From assembly GCA_947565865.1 (NCBI GenBank), contig CANOHT010000022.1, forward strand, positions 1 through 50,761: a stretch of DNA of 50,761 nucleotides. The letters are read 5' to 3'. Shown here piece by piece: positions 1 to 8,220 of the stretch. The DNA is from an uncultured Clostridia bacterium (lineage in GTDB: Bacteria; Bacillota; Clostridia; Christensenellales; Aristaeellaceae). Position numbers and translations under genes: made by a program. The notes under the pieces were generated by a model. It ran no database searches and was not told the DNA's origin. It was given only the letters and a program-made list of their open reading frames with translations. The first letter of the stretch is position 1; the number at the start of each line of letters is the position of its first letter.

Positions 1-52
1 CCATACCCCCGCCTGAGGGGCATCGCCCCTCAGACTCCCGTTTTCGCTGGCG
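1..52. repeat. Partial intergenic hairpin repeat at left edge
   Basis: A perfect 9-bp stem with a three-base loop lies at 13-33 (CTGAGGGGC, loop ATC, GCCCCTCAG). The flanking ACCCCCGCC and GACTCCCG match linkers in the larger hairpin blocks at 5622-5903 and 7966-8135, so this is probably the edge of a third copy. It sits just 3' of the minus-strand rlmD gene and could help terminate its transcript. Confidence 0.6.
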
Positions 53-62
53 CGATCCCTTG

Positions 63-1415
63 CTATTCCTCTGTTTTTCGGTCAAAGGCAGCGACATTCT
101 CCACGCCGCTGGTCCAGCAGAACATGTCCACAGGCTGCAATCGGGTCAGGCGGTAGCCGGCCTCGGCCAGCAGCGCGGCGTCCCGGGCCTGGGTGGCCAC
201 GTTGCAGGAAACGTAGACGATTCGCCGCGGTTCCGCCTGGGCCATGGCGCGGATAACGGCGGGCTCCAGGCCCTTCCGGGGCGGATCGACCACCATCACA
301 TCCGGCCGCAGGCCCTCCGCCACCAGCCGGGGCAGCGCGTCCTCCGCTGCGCCCACCCGGAAGTCCACGTTGCCGATGCCGTTGCGCCTCGCGTTGTCCA
401 TGGCGTTGTCGATGGCCTGGGGCACAATCTCGATGCCCAGGGCCTGACGGCAGTGCCGCGCCATCATCAGCGTGATGGTGCCCGCGCCGCAGTAAACGTC
501 GCACAGGGTATCCTCCGGACGGAGGTCTGCAAAATCCAGGGCCGTTTGGTACAGCTTTTCCGTCTGCGCAGGATTCACCTGAAAGAAGGACGCCGGGCCC
601 AGCTGGAAGGTCAGACCGCACAGCTCGTCCGTCAGCGTCGCGTCTCCGGCGAGGAGGCGGAAGCGGGGGCCAAGGATCACGTTGGTACGCGCCCGGTTTT
701 CATTCAGGTAGACGCTGACGGCGCCCTCCGCCATCAGCCGCCGCGTCAGGTCTGCCTCCCCTGGAAGGCGAGTACCGTTGACAGCCGCCGTTACCATGGC
801 CTGTCCCCGGCGGTTCACGCGAATGACCAGGTGCCGGAGCAGCCCCCGGTGCGTTTCTTCCTGATAGGGGGCGACGCGGTGATCCCGCATCCAGCCCAGG
901 AAGGCTTGACTCAGGGCGTCGGCCGGCGGCATGGCGTTGGGGCAGGCGTCAATGGGAATGAGCGCGTGGCTCCTGGGGGCGAAAAAGCCCAGACAGGGGT
1001 GCTCCGCGTCGCCGCCCACGGGGAGGGCGGTCTTGTTGCGGTAGTGGTAGGGAGCGTCCATGCCGATGACCGCCGGTACGTCCGCCTCGATGTGACCGAT
1101 GCGCCGGAAGCAGTCCGACACCTGCCGACGCTTGGCGTCCAGGGTGGCCTCGTAGGTCATGTGCCGGCAGGTGCAGCCGCCGCAGCGGGGATAAGCGGCG
1201 CAGTCGATGGGACGGCGCAGGGGGGAGGGAACCTCTGGCGGGCCCTCCATTCGCCCGAAGGCGTAGCGGGGCTGGGTCTTCACCACCCGCACGGGGCAGG
1301 TTTCTCCCGGCAGAAGCCCCGGAACAAAGACAGCCATACCCTCGTGGCGGCACACGCCTTCCATATCAGCTCCCAGGCCCTCGGCGGTCATGGGATAAAC
1401 GTCATTTTTACGCAT
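63..1415 (-). CDS. rlmD: 23S rRNA (uracil-5-)-methyltransferase, RlmD/RumA family
   Basis: SAM-dependent enzyme expected to make 5-methyluridine in 23S rRNA; in Bacillota one family member (RlmCD) often serves two sites. The 450 residues show an N-terminal TRAM-like segment (about 1-56), iron-sulfur cysteines C72, C78, C81 and C158, a SAM-binding motif (DVYCGAGTITL), a DPPRKGL motif and the catalytic cysteine C404. The catalytic motif reads SCNV where SCNP is usual. The start follows a GGGGAGGA ribosome site. It lies 53 bases downstream of the TlpA-like gene and is probably the last gene of that operon. The family is clear; the exact target uridine cannot be told from sequence. Confidence 0.93.
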   Translation of the reverse strand: MRKNDVYPMTAEGLGADMEGVCRHEGMAVFVPGLLPGETCPVRVVKTQPRYAFGRMEGPPEVPSPLRRPIDCAAYPRCGGCTCRHMTYEATLDAKRRQVSDCFRRIGHIEADVPAVIGMDAPYHYRNKTALPVGGDAEHPCLGFFAPRSHALIPIDACPNAMPPADALSQAFLGWMRDHRVAPYQEETHRGLLRHLVIRVNRRGQAMVTAAVNGTRLPGEADLTRRLMAEGAVSVYLNENRARTNVILGPRFRLLAGDATLTDELCGLTFQLGPASFFQVNPAQTEKLYQTALDFADLRPEDTLCDVYCGAGTITLMMARHCRQALGIEIVPQAIDNAMDNARRNGIGNVDFRVGAAEDALPRLVAEGLRPDVMVVDPPRKGLEPAVIRAMAQAEPRRIVYVSCNVATQARDAALLAEAGYRLTRLQPVDMFCWTSGVENVAAFDRKTEE

Positions 1416-1468
1416 GGTTCCTCCCCGCCGCCTGATGACGGCCTGGTCATGATGGCGCTCCCGCCGCG

Positions 1469-2026
1469 TTATTCGGCCTGAGTAGCTTCAGGCAGCACGG
1501 CTCCCGCCGCTTCCACGGCCTGCCGCATGACCTCCGGCTCCATCTTGCCGGGATGGCTGCTGCTCAGATACCCTTCAGCGTCCATGACGACGGTGTAGGG
1601 GAAGCCCGATACGCTGTACATGTAGGCGAAGAAGCCGTTATCCTCTACGAAGGCCAGCTCCATCAGCCCCTCCTCCTCAATGAAGGCGCGGGCCGTCGCC
1701 TCGTCCTCCCCGGAGGGAATGTGAACCAGCACAACCCGCAGGTTATCCCCATACGCCCGCTGAAGCTCCAGGAAATCCGGCATTTCCTTGACGCACCAGG
1801 GGCACCAGGTGGTGAAGAAGTTGATCAGCGTGGGCGTACCCTTCCACTCGGAAAGCACCACCGGGGCAATGTCGTAGTCGTCCAGCAGGTAGGGCTTGCC
1901 CTGCGCGTTGGGGGGCGTGGTGGGCATGGGCGTGACGGCGGCTTCCTCCAGGGCCAGGGCGGGGAGGCCGACGGAGCACAGGAGCGTAACGATGGCCGTG
2001 AGCAGGGTCAAGAGCTTGGTTTTCAT
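1469..2026 (-). CDS. TlpA/ResA-like thioredoxin-fold protein, exported
   Basis: A 185-residue thiol-disulfide protein that probably acts outside the membrane. Residues 1-26 form a signal peptide (short basic start, hydrophobic core, ALA cleavage-like end). The active site WCPWC is at C75 and C78 within a TlpA/ResA-type fold, and a later GFPYTVV segment carries the expected cis-proline. A good AAGGAGG site precedes the start. It lies 31 bases after the ferredoxin-fused aldo/keto reductase. Reduction of extracytoplasmic disulfides is the family role; the partner protein is unknown. Confidence 0.88.
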   Translation of the reverse strand: MKTKLLTLLTAIVTLLCSVGLPALALEEAAVTPMPTTPPNAQGKPYLLDDYDIAPVVLSEWKGTPTLINFFTTWCPWCVKEMPDFLELQRAYGDNLRVVLVHIPSGEDEATARAFIEEEGLMELAFVEDNGFFAYMYSVSGFPYTVVMDAEGYLSSSHPGKMEPEVMRQAVEAAGAVLPEATQAE

Positions 2027-2057
2027 GGAAAAACCTCCTTATACATCATATTATGGC

Positions 2058-3071
2058 TCAAACCTGGGGCAGAAAGGTCTTGTAATCCTCGTAATTTTTC
2101 CGAAGCAGGCCCGGGGTGTCCAGCCCGTAGGGGCATTTCGTCTTGCACCGGCCGCAGTTCAGGCAGCTGTCGATCTTCGCCATCATGGCCTGACTTTCCT
2201 CCGTCAGCCACTGGGCGGAGGGGCTGCGGCGCAGCAGCAGGCTGATGCGGGCGCAGGTGTTGATCTCGATCCCCGCGGGACAGGGCATGCAGTACCCGCA
2301 GCCCCGGCAGAAATCCCCCACAAGCTCCTCCCTCTCCCGGGCGATGTAGGCGGCAATGTCCTCCGTCATGGCCGGGGACTGCTCCTGGTAGGACAGGAAC
2401 TCGTCCAGCTCGCTTTCCCGCTGGATACCCCAGATGGGCGCCACCGGATACTGATTCAGATAGGCGTAGGCCGCGTCGGAGCGGGTAATCAGCCCACCTG
2501 CCAGCGCCTTCATGCAGATGAAGCCCACGTCCTGCTCCTCGCACAGACGAACCAGAGCCAGCTCCTTTTCGCTGGCCAGATAGGAGAAAGGGAACTGCAG
2601 CGTCTCATAAAGCCCCGAGCGCACGGCCTCCTCCGCCACCGCCAGACGATGGTTGGTGATGCCGATATGGCGGATCCTCCCCTGTTCGAGGGCCTCCAGC
2701 ATGGCCTCGTACAGGCCGCTGCCGTCTCCGGGCTTGGGGCAGAAGGCGGGGTTATGGAACTGGTAGATGTCGATGTAGTCTGTTTTCAGCAGCCGAAGGC
2801 TCTGATGCAGATCGCCCCAGAAGCCCTCCGCCGTCACCGCCGCCGTTTTGGTGGAAATGATCATATTCTCTCGGACATCGGACAGCGCCAGGCCGAGCTT
2901 TTCCTCGCTGTCGGAATAGGCGCGGGCGGTGTCGAAGTAGTTGATGCCGCCCTCATAGGCACGGCGGAGAAGCTGTACAGCCTCCTGCTTGCCCACGCGC
3001 TGCACCGGGAGCGCGCCGAAGCCATTCTTGGAAACGATCAGGCCCGTGCGGCCCAGGCGAATGGTATCCAT
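2058..3071 (-). CDS. Aldo/keto reductase with C-terminal 4Fe-4S ferredoxin domain
   Basis: A 337-residue fusion. The N-terminal TIM-barrel aldo/keto reductase carries the expected catalytic set D47, Y52, K75 and H106. The C-terminal part has two cysteine clusters, C255/C258/C261/C264 and C303/C306/C309/C313, each followed by proline, as in proteins binding two 4Fe-4S clusters. Such fusions are common in anaerobes and are thought to couple carbonyl reduction to ferredoxin-level electrons; the substrate is unknown. It is the first gene of the minus-strand operon and has a promoter at 3107-3135. Confidence 0.9.
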   Translation of the reverse strand: MDTIRLGRTGLIVSKNGFGALPVQRVGKQEAVQLLRRAYEGGINYFDTARAYSDSEEKLGLALSDVRENMIISTKTAAVTAEGFWGDLHQSLRLLKTDYIDIYQFHNPAFCPKPGDGSGLYEAMLEALEQGRIRHIGITNHRLAVAEEAVRSGLYETLQFPFSYLASEKELALVRLCEEQDVGFICMKALAGGLITRSDAAYAYLNQYPVAPIWGIQRESELDEFLSYQEQSPAMTEDIAAYIAREREELVGDFCRGCGYCMPCPAGIEINTCARISLLLRRSPSAQWLTEESQAMMAKIDSCLNCGRCKTKCPYGLDTPGLLRKNYEDYKTFLPQV

Positions 3072-3106
3072 GCCGTCAACCGTCCTTTCGTTGGTGGTCT
3101 ATGAAA

Positions 3107-3135
3107 ATGATACCATATCGGCGGGCGGAGGGCAA
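3107..3135 (-). promoter_or_regulatory. Sigma-A type promoter for the aldo/keto reductase operon
   Basis: On the minus strand, -35 TTGCCC (3130-3135) and -10 TATCAT (3107-3112) are 17 bases apart, about 35 bases upstream of the reductase start. Confidence 0.6.
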
Positions 3136-3153
3136 GGGGCAAGCAGCCGCAGG

Positions 3154-3182
3154 TTTGTCAAACGTGCTGGGCAGAGGTACAA
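3154..3182 (+). promoter_or_regulatory. Candidate promoter facing a gene-free stretch
   Basis: -35 TTGTCA (3154-3159) and -10 TACAAT (3177-3182), spacer 17. A second TATAAT-like box follows near 3190. It points into about 650 bases without a credible gene, so it may drive a non-coding transcript, a decayed gene or a long glnS leader. Confidence 0.4.
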
Positions 3183-3189
3183 TCGCGCA

Positions 3190-3810
3190 ATATAATCGGA
3201 AGCGGCACACTTGAGCGGGCATATAGGACGAGTCTTGCCGTCTCTTTGGCGCCCAACGCGCTGAGCGGCAAAATCGGCGAGGGAGCGAAAGAGCGGATGT
3301 CATCGAACTGTCGTTGATTTTCCCGGCGGCCGCGTTCCGCCTTGCTGCGGCGGCGGGGATATACGGACGAATCAGCTTGCGGCGCTGCCCGGTTTCGCCC
3401 CGGTCTTTCCGGTCAGCGGTCGTATCCGCGTTTTCGCAGCTGCGCCCATCCCTCAGCGATGCCGCCCTGGAGATTTCGGCGGCGCATAACGAATGAGCGT
3501 CAGCTCCGCCTCCGTGTGTTGATGGGGATAACTGTGGAAGCCGCGCGACGCGGGCCGAGGACTCAATCATGCCGTCCTATCAGGCTTCCCATAAGCAGAT
3601 CCAGGATTTATGCCTGCGGCAGGCCTGCGCGTCACCGTTCTTATCAGCATATTTTATATCCTGCGTTTGACGGTTGATGATGCTTGCGCGCCGACTGTTT
3701 TGCCGCAGCCGCAGCGCGGCAGCTGCCGACTGGCTTCCAATTTTGTATTTTTCTTTCCGTTTGTCCGTGCTGTATGACAGCGCTACAACCGCCCGAAAAT
3801 CCCCGGCCGC
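3190..3810. other. Gene-free stretch of about 620 bases
   Basis: Open frames exist on both strands (for example 3076-3570 minus), but their translations are rich in Arg, Ala and Ser, lack recognizable motifs and have no convincing ribosome site. I see no tRNA, clear repeat or strong terminator here. Confidence 0.5.
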
Positions 3811-3814
3811 CCCC

Positions 3815-3843
3815 TTGTAATTTCGCCCTGGGGCAGGTATAAT
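3815..3843 (+). promoter_or_regulatory. Promoter of glnS
   Basis: -35 TTGTAA (3815-3820) and a perfect -10 TATAAT (3838-3843), spacer 17. Transcription would begin near 3850, 45 bases before the glnS start. Confidence 0.75.
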
Positions 3844-3894
3844 GTTACAATGTACTTTGGTGCGCCAAGCGGGAAGAAGGAGGAGCTGTTTTCC

Positions 3895-5619
3895 ATGGAA
3901 GAAGCAACGTCGCGCAGTAATTTTATCTGGGACGCCATTGAGCAGGACTTGAAGGATGGCCGCTATACGCAGGTACACACGCGCTTTCCTCCCGAGCCCA
4001 ACGGCTATATGCACATCGGCCATTGCAAGGCGCTGATTATGGACTTCCTGACGGCGGAAAAATACGGCGGCAAGTGCAACCTGCGCTTTGATGATACCAA
4101 CCCCGCCAAGGAGGATACCGAGTACGCCGAGTCCATCAAGCGGGATATTCACTGGCTGGGCTTTGACTGGACGGGCGGGCTATATTACGCTTCCGATTAT
4201 TATGACAAGCTGTACGAAATTGCCGAGGACTGGATCAAGCGCGGCCTGGCCTATGTGGACGAGCTGAGCCAGGAGGAAATGCGGGCCTATCGCGGTACGC
4301 TGACTCAGCCGGGCAAGCCCTCTCCCTGGCGGGATCGCCCCGCGGAGGAAAGCCTCGATTTGTTCCGCCGGATGAAGGCTGGTGAGTTCCCCGAGGGCCG
4401 ATACATCCTCCGCGCCAAAATCGACATGGCTTCCCCCAACATGGTCATGCGTGACCCGGCGATGTACCGCATCCTGTATAAAGAGCATTGGCGCACGGGG
4501 AAAAAGTGGTGCATTTACCCCATGTACGACTTCGCCCACCCCATCAGCGACGCCCTGGAGGGCATCAGCCATTCCATGTGCTCCCTGGAGTTTGAGATTC
4601 ACCGCCCCCTCTACGACTGGGTGGTGGCGCACAGCCAGAACATGCTGCCCGCCAAGCCCCGGCAGATTGAGTTTGCCCGCCTGAATCTGACGCAGACGGT
4701 GATGTCCAAGCGTTACCTGCGCCAGCTGGTGGAGGGCGGCTATGTCAGCGGCTGGGATGACCCCCGGATGCCCACGCTCTCGGCCCTGCGCCGCCGGGGC
4801 TATACCGCCGCCGCCATCCGGGATTTCGTCAGCCGCATCGGCATGAGCAAGGCGGATTCCACGGTGGATTACGCCCTGCTGGAATCCTGCGTCCGGGACG
4901 ATCTGGGCGTAAAGGCCGCCCGCGCCATGGCGGTGCTGCACCCCCTGAAGGTAGTTTTGACCAACTGGCCCGAGGGCGAGACGAAGACCCTAACCATGGA
5001 GAATCATCCCGACGACCCGTCCATGGGAACGCATACCGTGACCTTTGGCCGGGAGCTGTACATTGAGCAGGAGGACTTCATGGAGGTTCCGGCCAAGAAG
5101 TTCCAGCGGATGTATCCGGGCTTTGAGGTGCGGCTGAAGGGCGCGTACATCGTGCGCTGCGATGGCTGCTCCAAGGATGAAGACGGGCAGGTGACGGAGG
5201 TTTACTGCACCGTGGATATGGACACCCTCTCCGGCAGCGAGGGCGCGGAGCGGAAGATCAAGGGCAAGACGCTGCACTGGGTCTCCGCCGCCGACGCGGT
5301 GCCCTTTGAGGCGCGGCTGTACGAGCCGCTGCTCAGCGCGGAGGACGAGATCGACGAGGAGCCGGAGATCGTGGACGAGGACGGCGCGGAGCAGGCGGAA
5401 GCCGCGGCCCCCGTAAGCAAGAAGGACTTCATCAGCCGCCTGAACCCCGACAGCCTTACCGTGGTGAAGGGCGTGGCCGAGCCCGTCGTCCGGGACTGCG
5501 AGGTTGGCACGACCTTCCAGTTCCTGCGCACCGGCTATTTCTGCAAGGATCCTGACTCCACCCCCGAGCTGCCCGTCTACAACCGCGTGGTAGGGCTGAG
5601 AGATACGAAGAAGAGGTGA
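3895..5619 (+). CDS. glnS: Glutaminyl-tRNA synthetase
   Basis: Class I synthetase that charges tRNA-Gln with glutamine; 574 residues, close to the family norm. The ATP-site motif (PPEPNGYMHIGH, residues 32-43) and an MSKR loop (270-273, the KMSKS equivalent) are present, followed by the beta-barrel anticodon-binding region. The start at 3895 is chosen because GAAGGAGGA lies 10 bases upstream; an in-frame ATG at 3850 would sit on the predicted transcription start. Most Bacillota lack GlnS and make Gln-tRNA through GatCAB, so its presence beside gltX suggests direct charging and possibly an acquired gene. Confidence 0.96.
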   Translation: MEEATSRSNFIWDAIEQDLKDGRYTQVHTRFPPEPNGYMHIGHCKALIMDFLTAEKYGGKCNLRFDDTNPAKEDTEYAESIKRDIHWLGFDWTGGLYYASDYYDKLYEIAEDWIKRGLAYVDELSQEEMRAYRGTLTQPGKPSPWRDRPAEESLDLFRRMKAGEFPEGRYILRAKIDMASPNMVMRDPAMYRILYKEHWRTGKKWCIYPMYDFAHPISDALEGISHSMCSLEFEIHRPLYDWVVAHSQNMLPAKPRQIEFARLNLTQTVMSKRYLRQLVEGGYVSGWDDPRMPTLSALRRRGYTAAAIRDFVSRIGMSKADSTVDYALLESCVRDDLGVKAARAMAVLHPLKVVLTNWPEGETKTLTMENHPDDPSMGTHTVTFGRELYIEQEDFMEVPAKKFQRMYPGFEVRLKGAYIVRCDGCSKDEDGQVTEVYCTVDMDTLSGSEGAERKIKGKTLHWVSAADAVPFEARLYEPLLSAEDEIDEEPEIVDEDGAEQAEAAAPVSKKDFISRLNPDSLTVVKGVAEPVVRDCEVGTTFQFLRTGYFCKDPDSTPELPVYNRVVGLRDTKKR

Positions 5620-5621
5620 CG

Positions 5622-5903
5622 CTTGGGGGCTTTGCCCCCAAGACCCCTACCAGGAGGGATTTCATCCCTCCTGGACCTCCCATTCCGCGATGGAGGCAGG
5701 TGCCTTCGGTCGAGTAACGTGCGCGTGGACGGCACGGGGGCAGGCCCCTGGCCCCCCGTGCGCCTTGCACGCGCATGCGGTATGACCGAAGGAAATATGC
5801 TCAGCCGCGAGACGGGAGTCGAGAGGGCCGAAGGCCCTTCGCGAGGGTGCAGGGGGCAGCGCCCCCTGCCAGGAGTCCAGAGGGCGGAGCCCTCTGGCAA
5901 CAT
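5622..5903. repeat. Intergenic block of stacked GC-rich hairpins, copy A
   Basis: The glnS-gltX gap is almost wholly inverted repeats: CTTGGGGGC/GCCCCCAAG near 5622-5641, CAGGAGGGAT/ATCCCTCCTG at 5651-5673, a long imperfect hairpin from CCTTCGGTCG (5703) to GACCGAAGG (5792) with an inner GGCACGGGGGC arm, then GAGAGGGCC/GGCCCTTCG, GCAGGGGGC/GCCCCCTGC and CCAGAGGGC/GCCCTCTGG. Most short stems are 9 bp with a three-base loop. Segment 5684-5730 is closely shared with 8083-8129. It has no credible coding content, although the gltX frame is open through part of it. Confidence 0.8.
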
Positions 5904-5918
5904 CATGGAGGAATGAAA

Positions 5919-7364
5919 ATGGAAGTACGCACTCGCTTCGCGCCGTCACCCACGGGGTTCATGCACCTGGGGGGTCTGAGAACGGCGCTGTACAATTACC
6001 TGTTTGCCAAGAAGATGGGCGGCAAGTTCATCCTGCGCATTGAGGACACCGACCAGGAGCGCTATGTCGAGGGCGCGACGGAGGTCATCTATGAGACCCT
6101 CAAGGGCTGCGGCATGGACTGGGACGAGGGCCCCGACATCGGCGGCCCCTGCGGCCCCTATGTGCAGTCCGAGCGCAAGGCCCTGTACCTGCCCTACGCC
6201 CAGCAGCTGGTGAAGTCCGGCCACGCCTACTACTGCTTCTGCACCAAGGAGGAGCTGGACGAACGCCGCGCCGCCGCCGAGGCCCGGGGCGAGGTATTCA
6301 AGTATGACAAGCACTGCCTGAACCTTTCCCCTGAGGAGATCCAGCAAAAGCTGGATGCCGGGGTGCCCTACGTCATCCGCCAGAACGCCCCCGCCACCGG
6401 CGAGACCAGCTACCATGACCTGGTCTTCGGGGACATGACCTTCCCCAACGAAACCCTCGACGACATGGTGCTCATCAAGCAGGACGGTATGCCCACCTAC
6501 AATTTCGCCAACGTCATTGACGACCATCTCATGGGCATCACCCACGTCATGCGCGGCATGGAGTACCTGTCCTCCACACCCAAGTATAATTTGCTCTATG
6601 AGGCCTTTGGCTGGCAGGTGCCCGAGTACATCCACCTGCCCACCGTCATGCGGGACGCTCACCACAAGCTGTCCAAGCGGGACGGCGACGCCTACTACTC
6701 CGACTTTGTGGAAAAGGGCTACCTCACCGAGGCCCTCATCAATTACCTGGTGCTGGTGGGCTGGAATCCCGGCGACGACCGGGAGTTCTTCACCATGGAT
6801 GAGCTGGTGGAGGTTTTCGACGTCCGCCGGCTGAACAAGGCTCCCGGCATCTTCGATATGGACAAGCTGACCTGGTTCAACGCCGAGTACATCCGCCGGA
6901 TGGAACCCGAAAAGTACCTGGCCATGGTCACGCCCTGGTTCGACCAGGCGCTGGCGGGCAAGGGCATCGACTACCGCCGCCTGGCGGAACTGATGCAGAC
7001 CCGCACCGAGGTCTTCAATCGTGTGCCGGATATGGTGCGCTTTCTGGGCGAGCTGCCGGACTATGACACGGCGCTGTTCACCAACAAGAAGAGCAAGACC
7101 AATCCCGAGGTGGCCAAGGCCGCCCTGGAGATGCTGCGCCCCGTGCTGGAAGGCATCAAGGACTGGACGGAAACCAACATCCACGATGTGCTGATGGCCG
7201 CCATCGCTGAGGCCGGAATGAAGAACGCCACGGCCCTGTGGCCCCTGCGCATCGCCATTTCCGGGCTGATGAGCACCCCCGGCGGCGCCATCGAAATCGC
7301 CTGGCTGCTGGGCAAGGAGGAGACCCTTCGCCGCTTGGATCTCGGCCTTGACAAACTGGCCTGA
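5919..7364 (+). CDS. gltX: Glutamyl-tRNA synthetase
   Basis: Class I synthetase charging tRNA-Glu; 481 residues. PSPTG with HLGG lies at residues 9-19, a YCFCT segment near residue 99 resembles the zinc region, and KLSKR (250-254) is the KMSKS loop. The frame is open upstream to 5775 but that part is hairpin repeat. GGAGG at 5907-5911 is seven bases from the ATG at 5919 and only one from an ATG at 5913, so 5919 is preferred. With glnS upstream it can act as a discriminating enzyme. No promoter of its own is visible, so it may be read through from glnS. Confidence 0.96.
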   Translation: MEVRTRFAPSPTGFMHLGGLRTALYNYLFAKKMGGKFILRIEDTDQERYVEGATEVIYETLKGCGMDWDEGPDIGGPCGPYVQSERKALYLPYAQQLVKSGHAYYCFCTKEELDERRAAAEARGEVFKYDKHCLNLSPEEIQQKLDAGVPYVIRQNAPATGETSYHDLVFGDMTFPNETLDDMVLIKQDGMPTYNFANVIDDHLMGITHVMRGMEYLSSTPKYNLLYEAFGWQVPEYIHLPTVMRDAHHKLSKRDGDAYYSDFVEKGYLTEALINYLVLVGWNPGDDREFFTMDELVEVFDVRRLNKAPGIFDMDKLTWFNAEYIRRMEPEKYLAMVTPWFDQALAGKGIDYRRLAELMQTRTEVFNRVPDMVRFLGELPDYDTALFTNKKSKTNPEVAKAALEMLRPVLEGIKDWTETNIHDVLMAAIAEAGMKNATALWPLRIAISGLMSTPGGAIEIAWLLGKEETLRRLDLGLDKLA

Positions 7365-7380
7365 TAGGTTTATGCTATAC

Positions 7381-7422
7381 GCGCCGTGCTGCTCATCAAC
7401 ATGACAGCACGGCGCTATTTTA
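7381..7422 (+). terminator. Rho-independent terminator after gltX
   Basis: An 11-bp perfect stem GCGCCGTGCTG (7381-7391) with CAGCACGGCGC (7405-7415), followed by TATTTTATT. Confidence 0.8.
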
Positions 7423-7475
7423 TTCAGGCGGCCCCGGAAACGGCTGTTCTGTACACAGAAAGAGGTTGATGTTCC

Positions 7476-7958
7476 ATGAAAAAGGCTCTGACCACCAAGC
7501 AGCTGGCGCTGTGCGGCGTAATGGCAGCGCTGATCTGCGTACTGACCATTTTCCCTCATATTCCTCTGGGTTCAGGCTATATTCATCTGGGCGACGGCAT
7601 GATTCTGCTGGGCGTCATGCTTCTGGGCCCTCTGGGAATCCCTGCGGCGGCAGTGGGCAGCATGCTGGCCGATCTGCTGGTGTTCCCTTCCTACGCGCCG
7701 ATCACGTTTGTGGTCAAGGGCCTGGTGGCGCTGGTGGCCTGGCTGCTTTATCGCAAAGAGAATATCGCCCGGACGCTGCTGGCCTTCGCGCTAGCGGAAG
7801 CCGTGATGGTAGCGGGATACTTTGTGTATGAGTGGATAGTGGTGCCGGAATACGCCGTGGCAGACATCCTGGGCAACACCATCCAGGCGGTGGCCGGCGT
7901 GGCCCTGGGCATTGCCTTTACCTATGCCGTGCCCCGGCTGGAGAAGCTGGCGAAGTAA
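7476..7958 (+). CDS. ECF transporter S component (substrate-binding membrane protein)
   Basis: A 160-residue membrane protein with about five hydrophobic segments and the features of S components of energy-coupling factor importers: a short basic start (MKKALTTKQLAL), then GYIHLGDG and GPLGIPAAAVGSMLADLL. Such proteins bind a vitamin or other small nutrient and dock to a shared EcfA-EcfA'-EcfT module, which is not in this window. The substrate cannot be told, and no riboswitch is evident in the short leader. Confidence 0.85.
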   Translation: MKKALTTKQLALCGVMAALICVLTIFPHIPLGSGYIHLGDGMILLGVMLLGPLGIPAAAVGSMLADLLVFPSYAPITFVVKGLVALVAWLLYRKENIARTLLAFALAEAVMVAGYFVYEWIVVPEYAVADILGNTIQAVAGVALGIAFTYAVPRLEKLAK

Positions 7959-7965
7959 GGCAGGT

Positions 7966-8135
7966 CGGCAGGGGGCTCTGCCCCCTGCATCCCCTGCCAG
8001 AGGGCGCTGCCCTCTTGGATGCCCGGCTGGGGGCGCTGCCCCCAGTACCCCCGCGAAGGGGCTTCGCCCCTCTCGACTCTCATGCCGCGATGGAGGGGAG
8101 GGCCCTTCGGTCGGACAATGTGCGCGTGAATGGGG
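7966..8135. repeat. Intergenic block of stacked GC-rich hairpins, copy B
   Basis: Four short hairpins in a row: GCAGGGGGC/GCCCCCTGC (7968-7988), CAGAGGGC/GCCCTCTTG (7998-8016), CTGGGGGC/GCCCCCAG (8027-8045) and CGAAGGGGC/GCCCCTCTCG (8054-8075). They are followed by a segment (8083-8129) nearly identical to 5684-5730 in copy A. It lies between convergent genes and has no coding content. Confidence 0.8.
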
Positions 8136-8220
8136 AGGGGGAACGGGTTAGGAGTTCTGCACATGAAAAGTTTTGCCCCTGCTATTCAGTCCTTGATTGA
8201 ACCGAACAACAGGGGTGTTT

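Noticed and set aside
60..1481. Long plus-strand open frame antisense to rlmD
   Set aside because: It mirrors a clear protein family on the minus strand; its translation has no motifs. The same applies to other long antisense frames (for example 5946-7559, 21819-23399, 16265-17722).
3076..3570. Minus-strand 164-residue frame upstream of the aldo/keto reductase
   Set aside because: It crosses the predicted promoter, lacks a ribosome site and has an unnatural Arg/Ala/Ser-rich composition.
5775..5918. N-terminal extension of GltX
   Set aside because: The extension lies in hairpin repeat DNA, and a good ribosome site marks the start at 5919.
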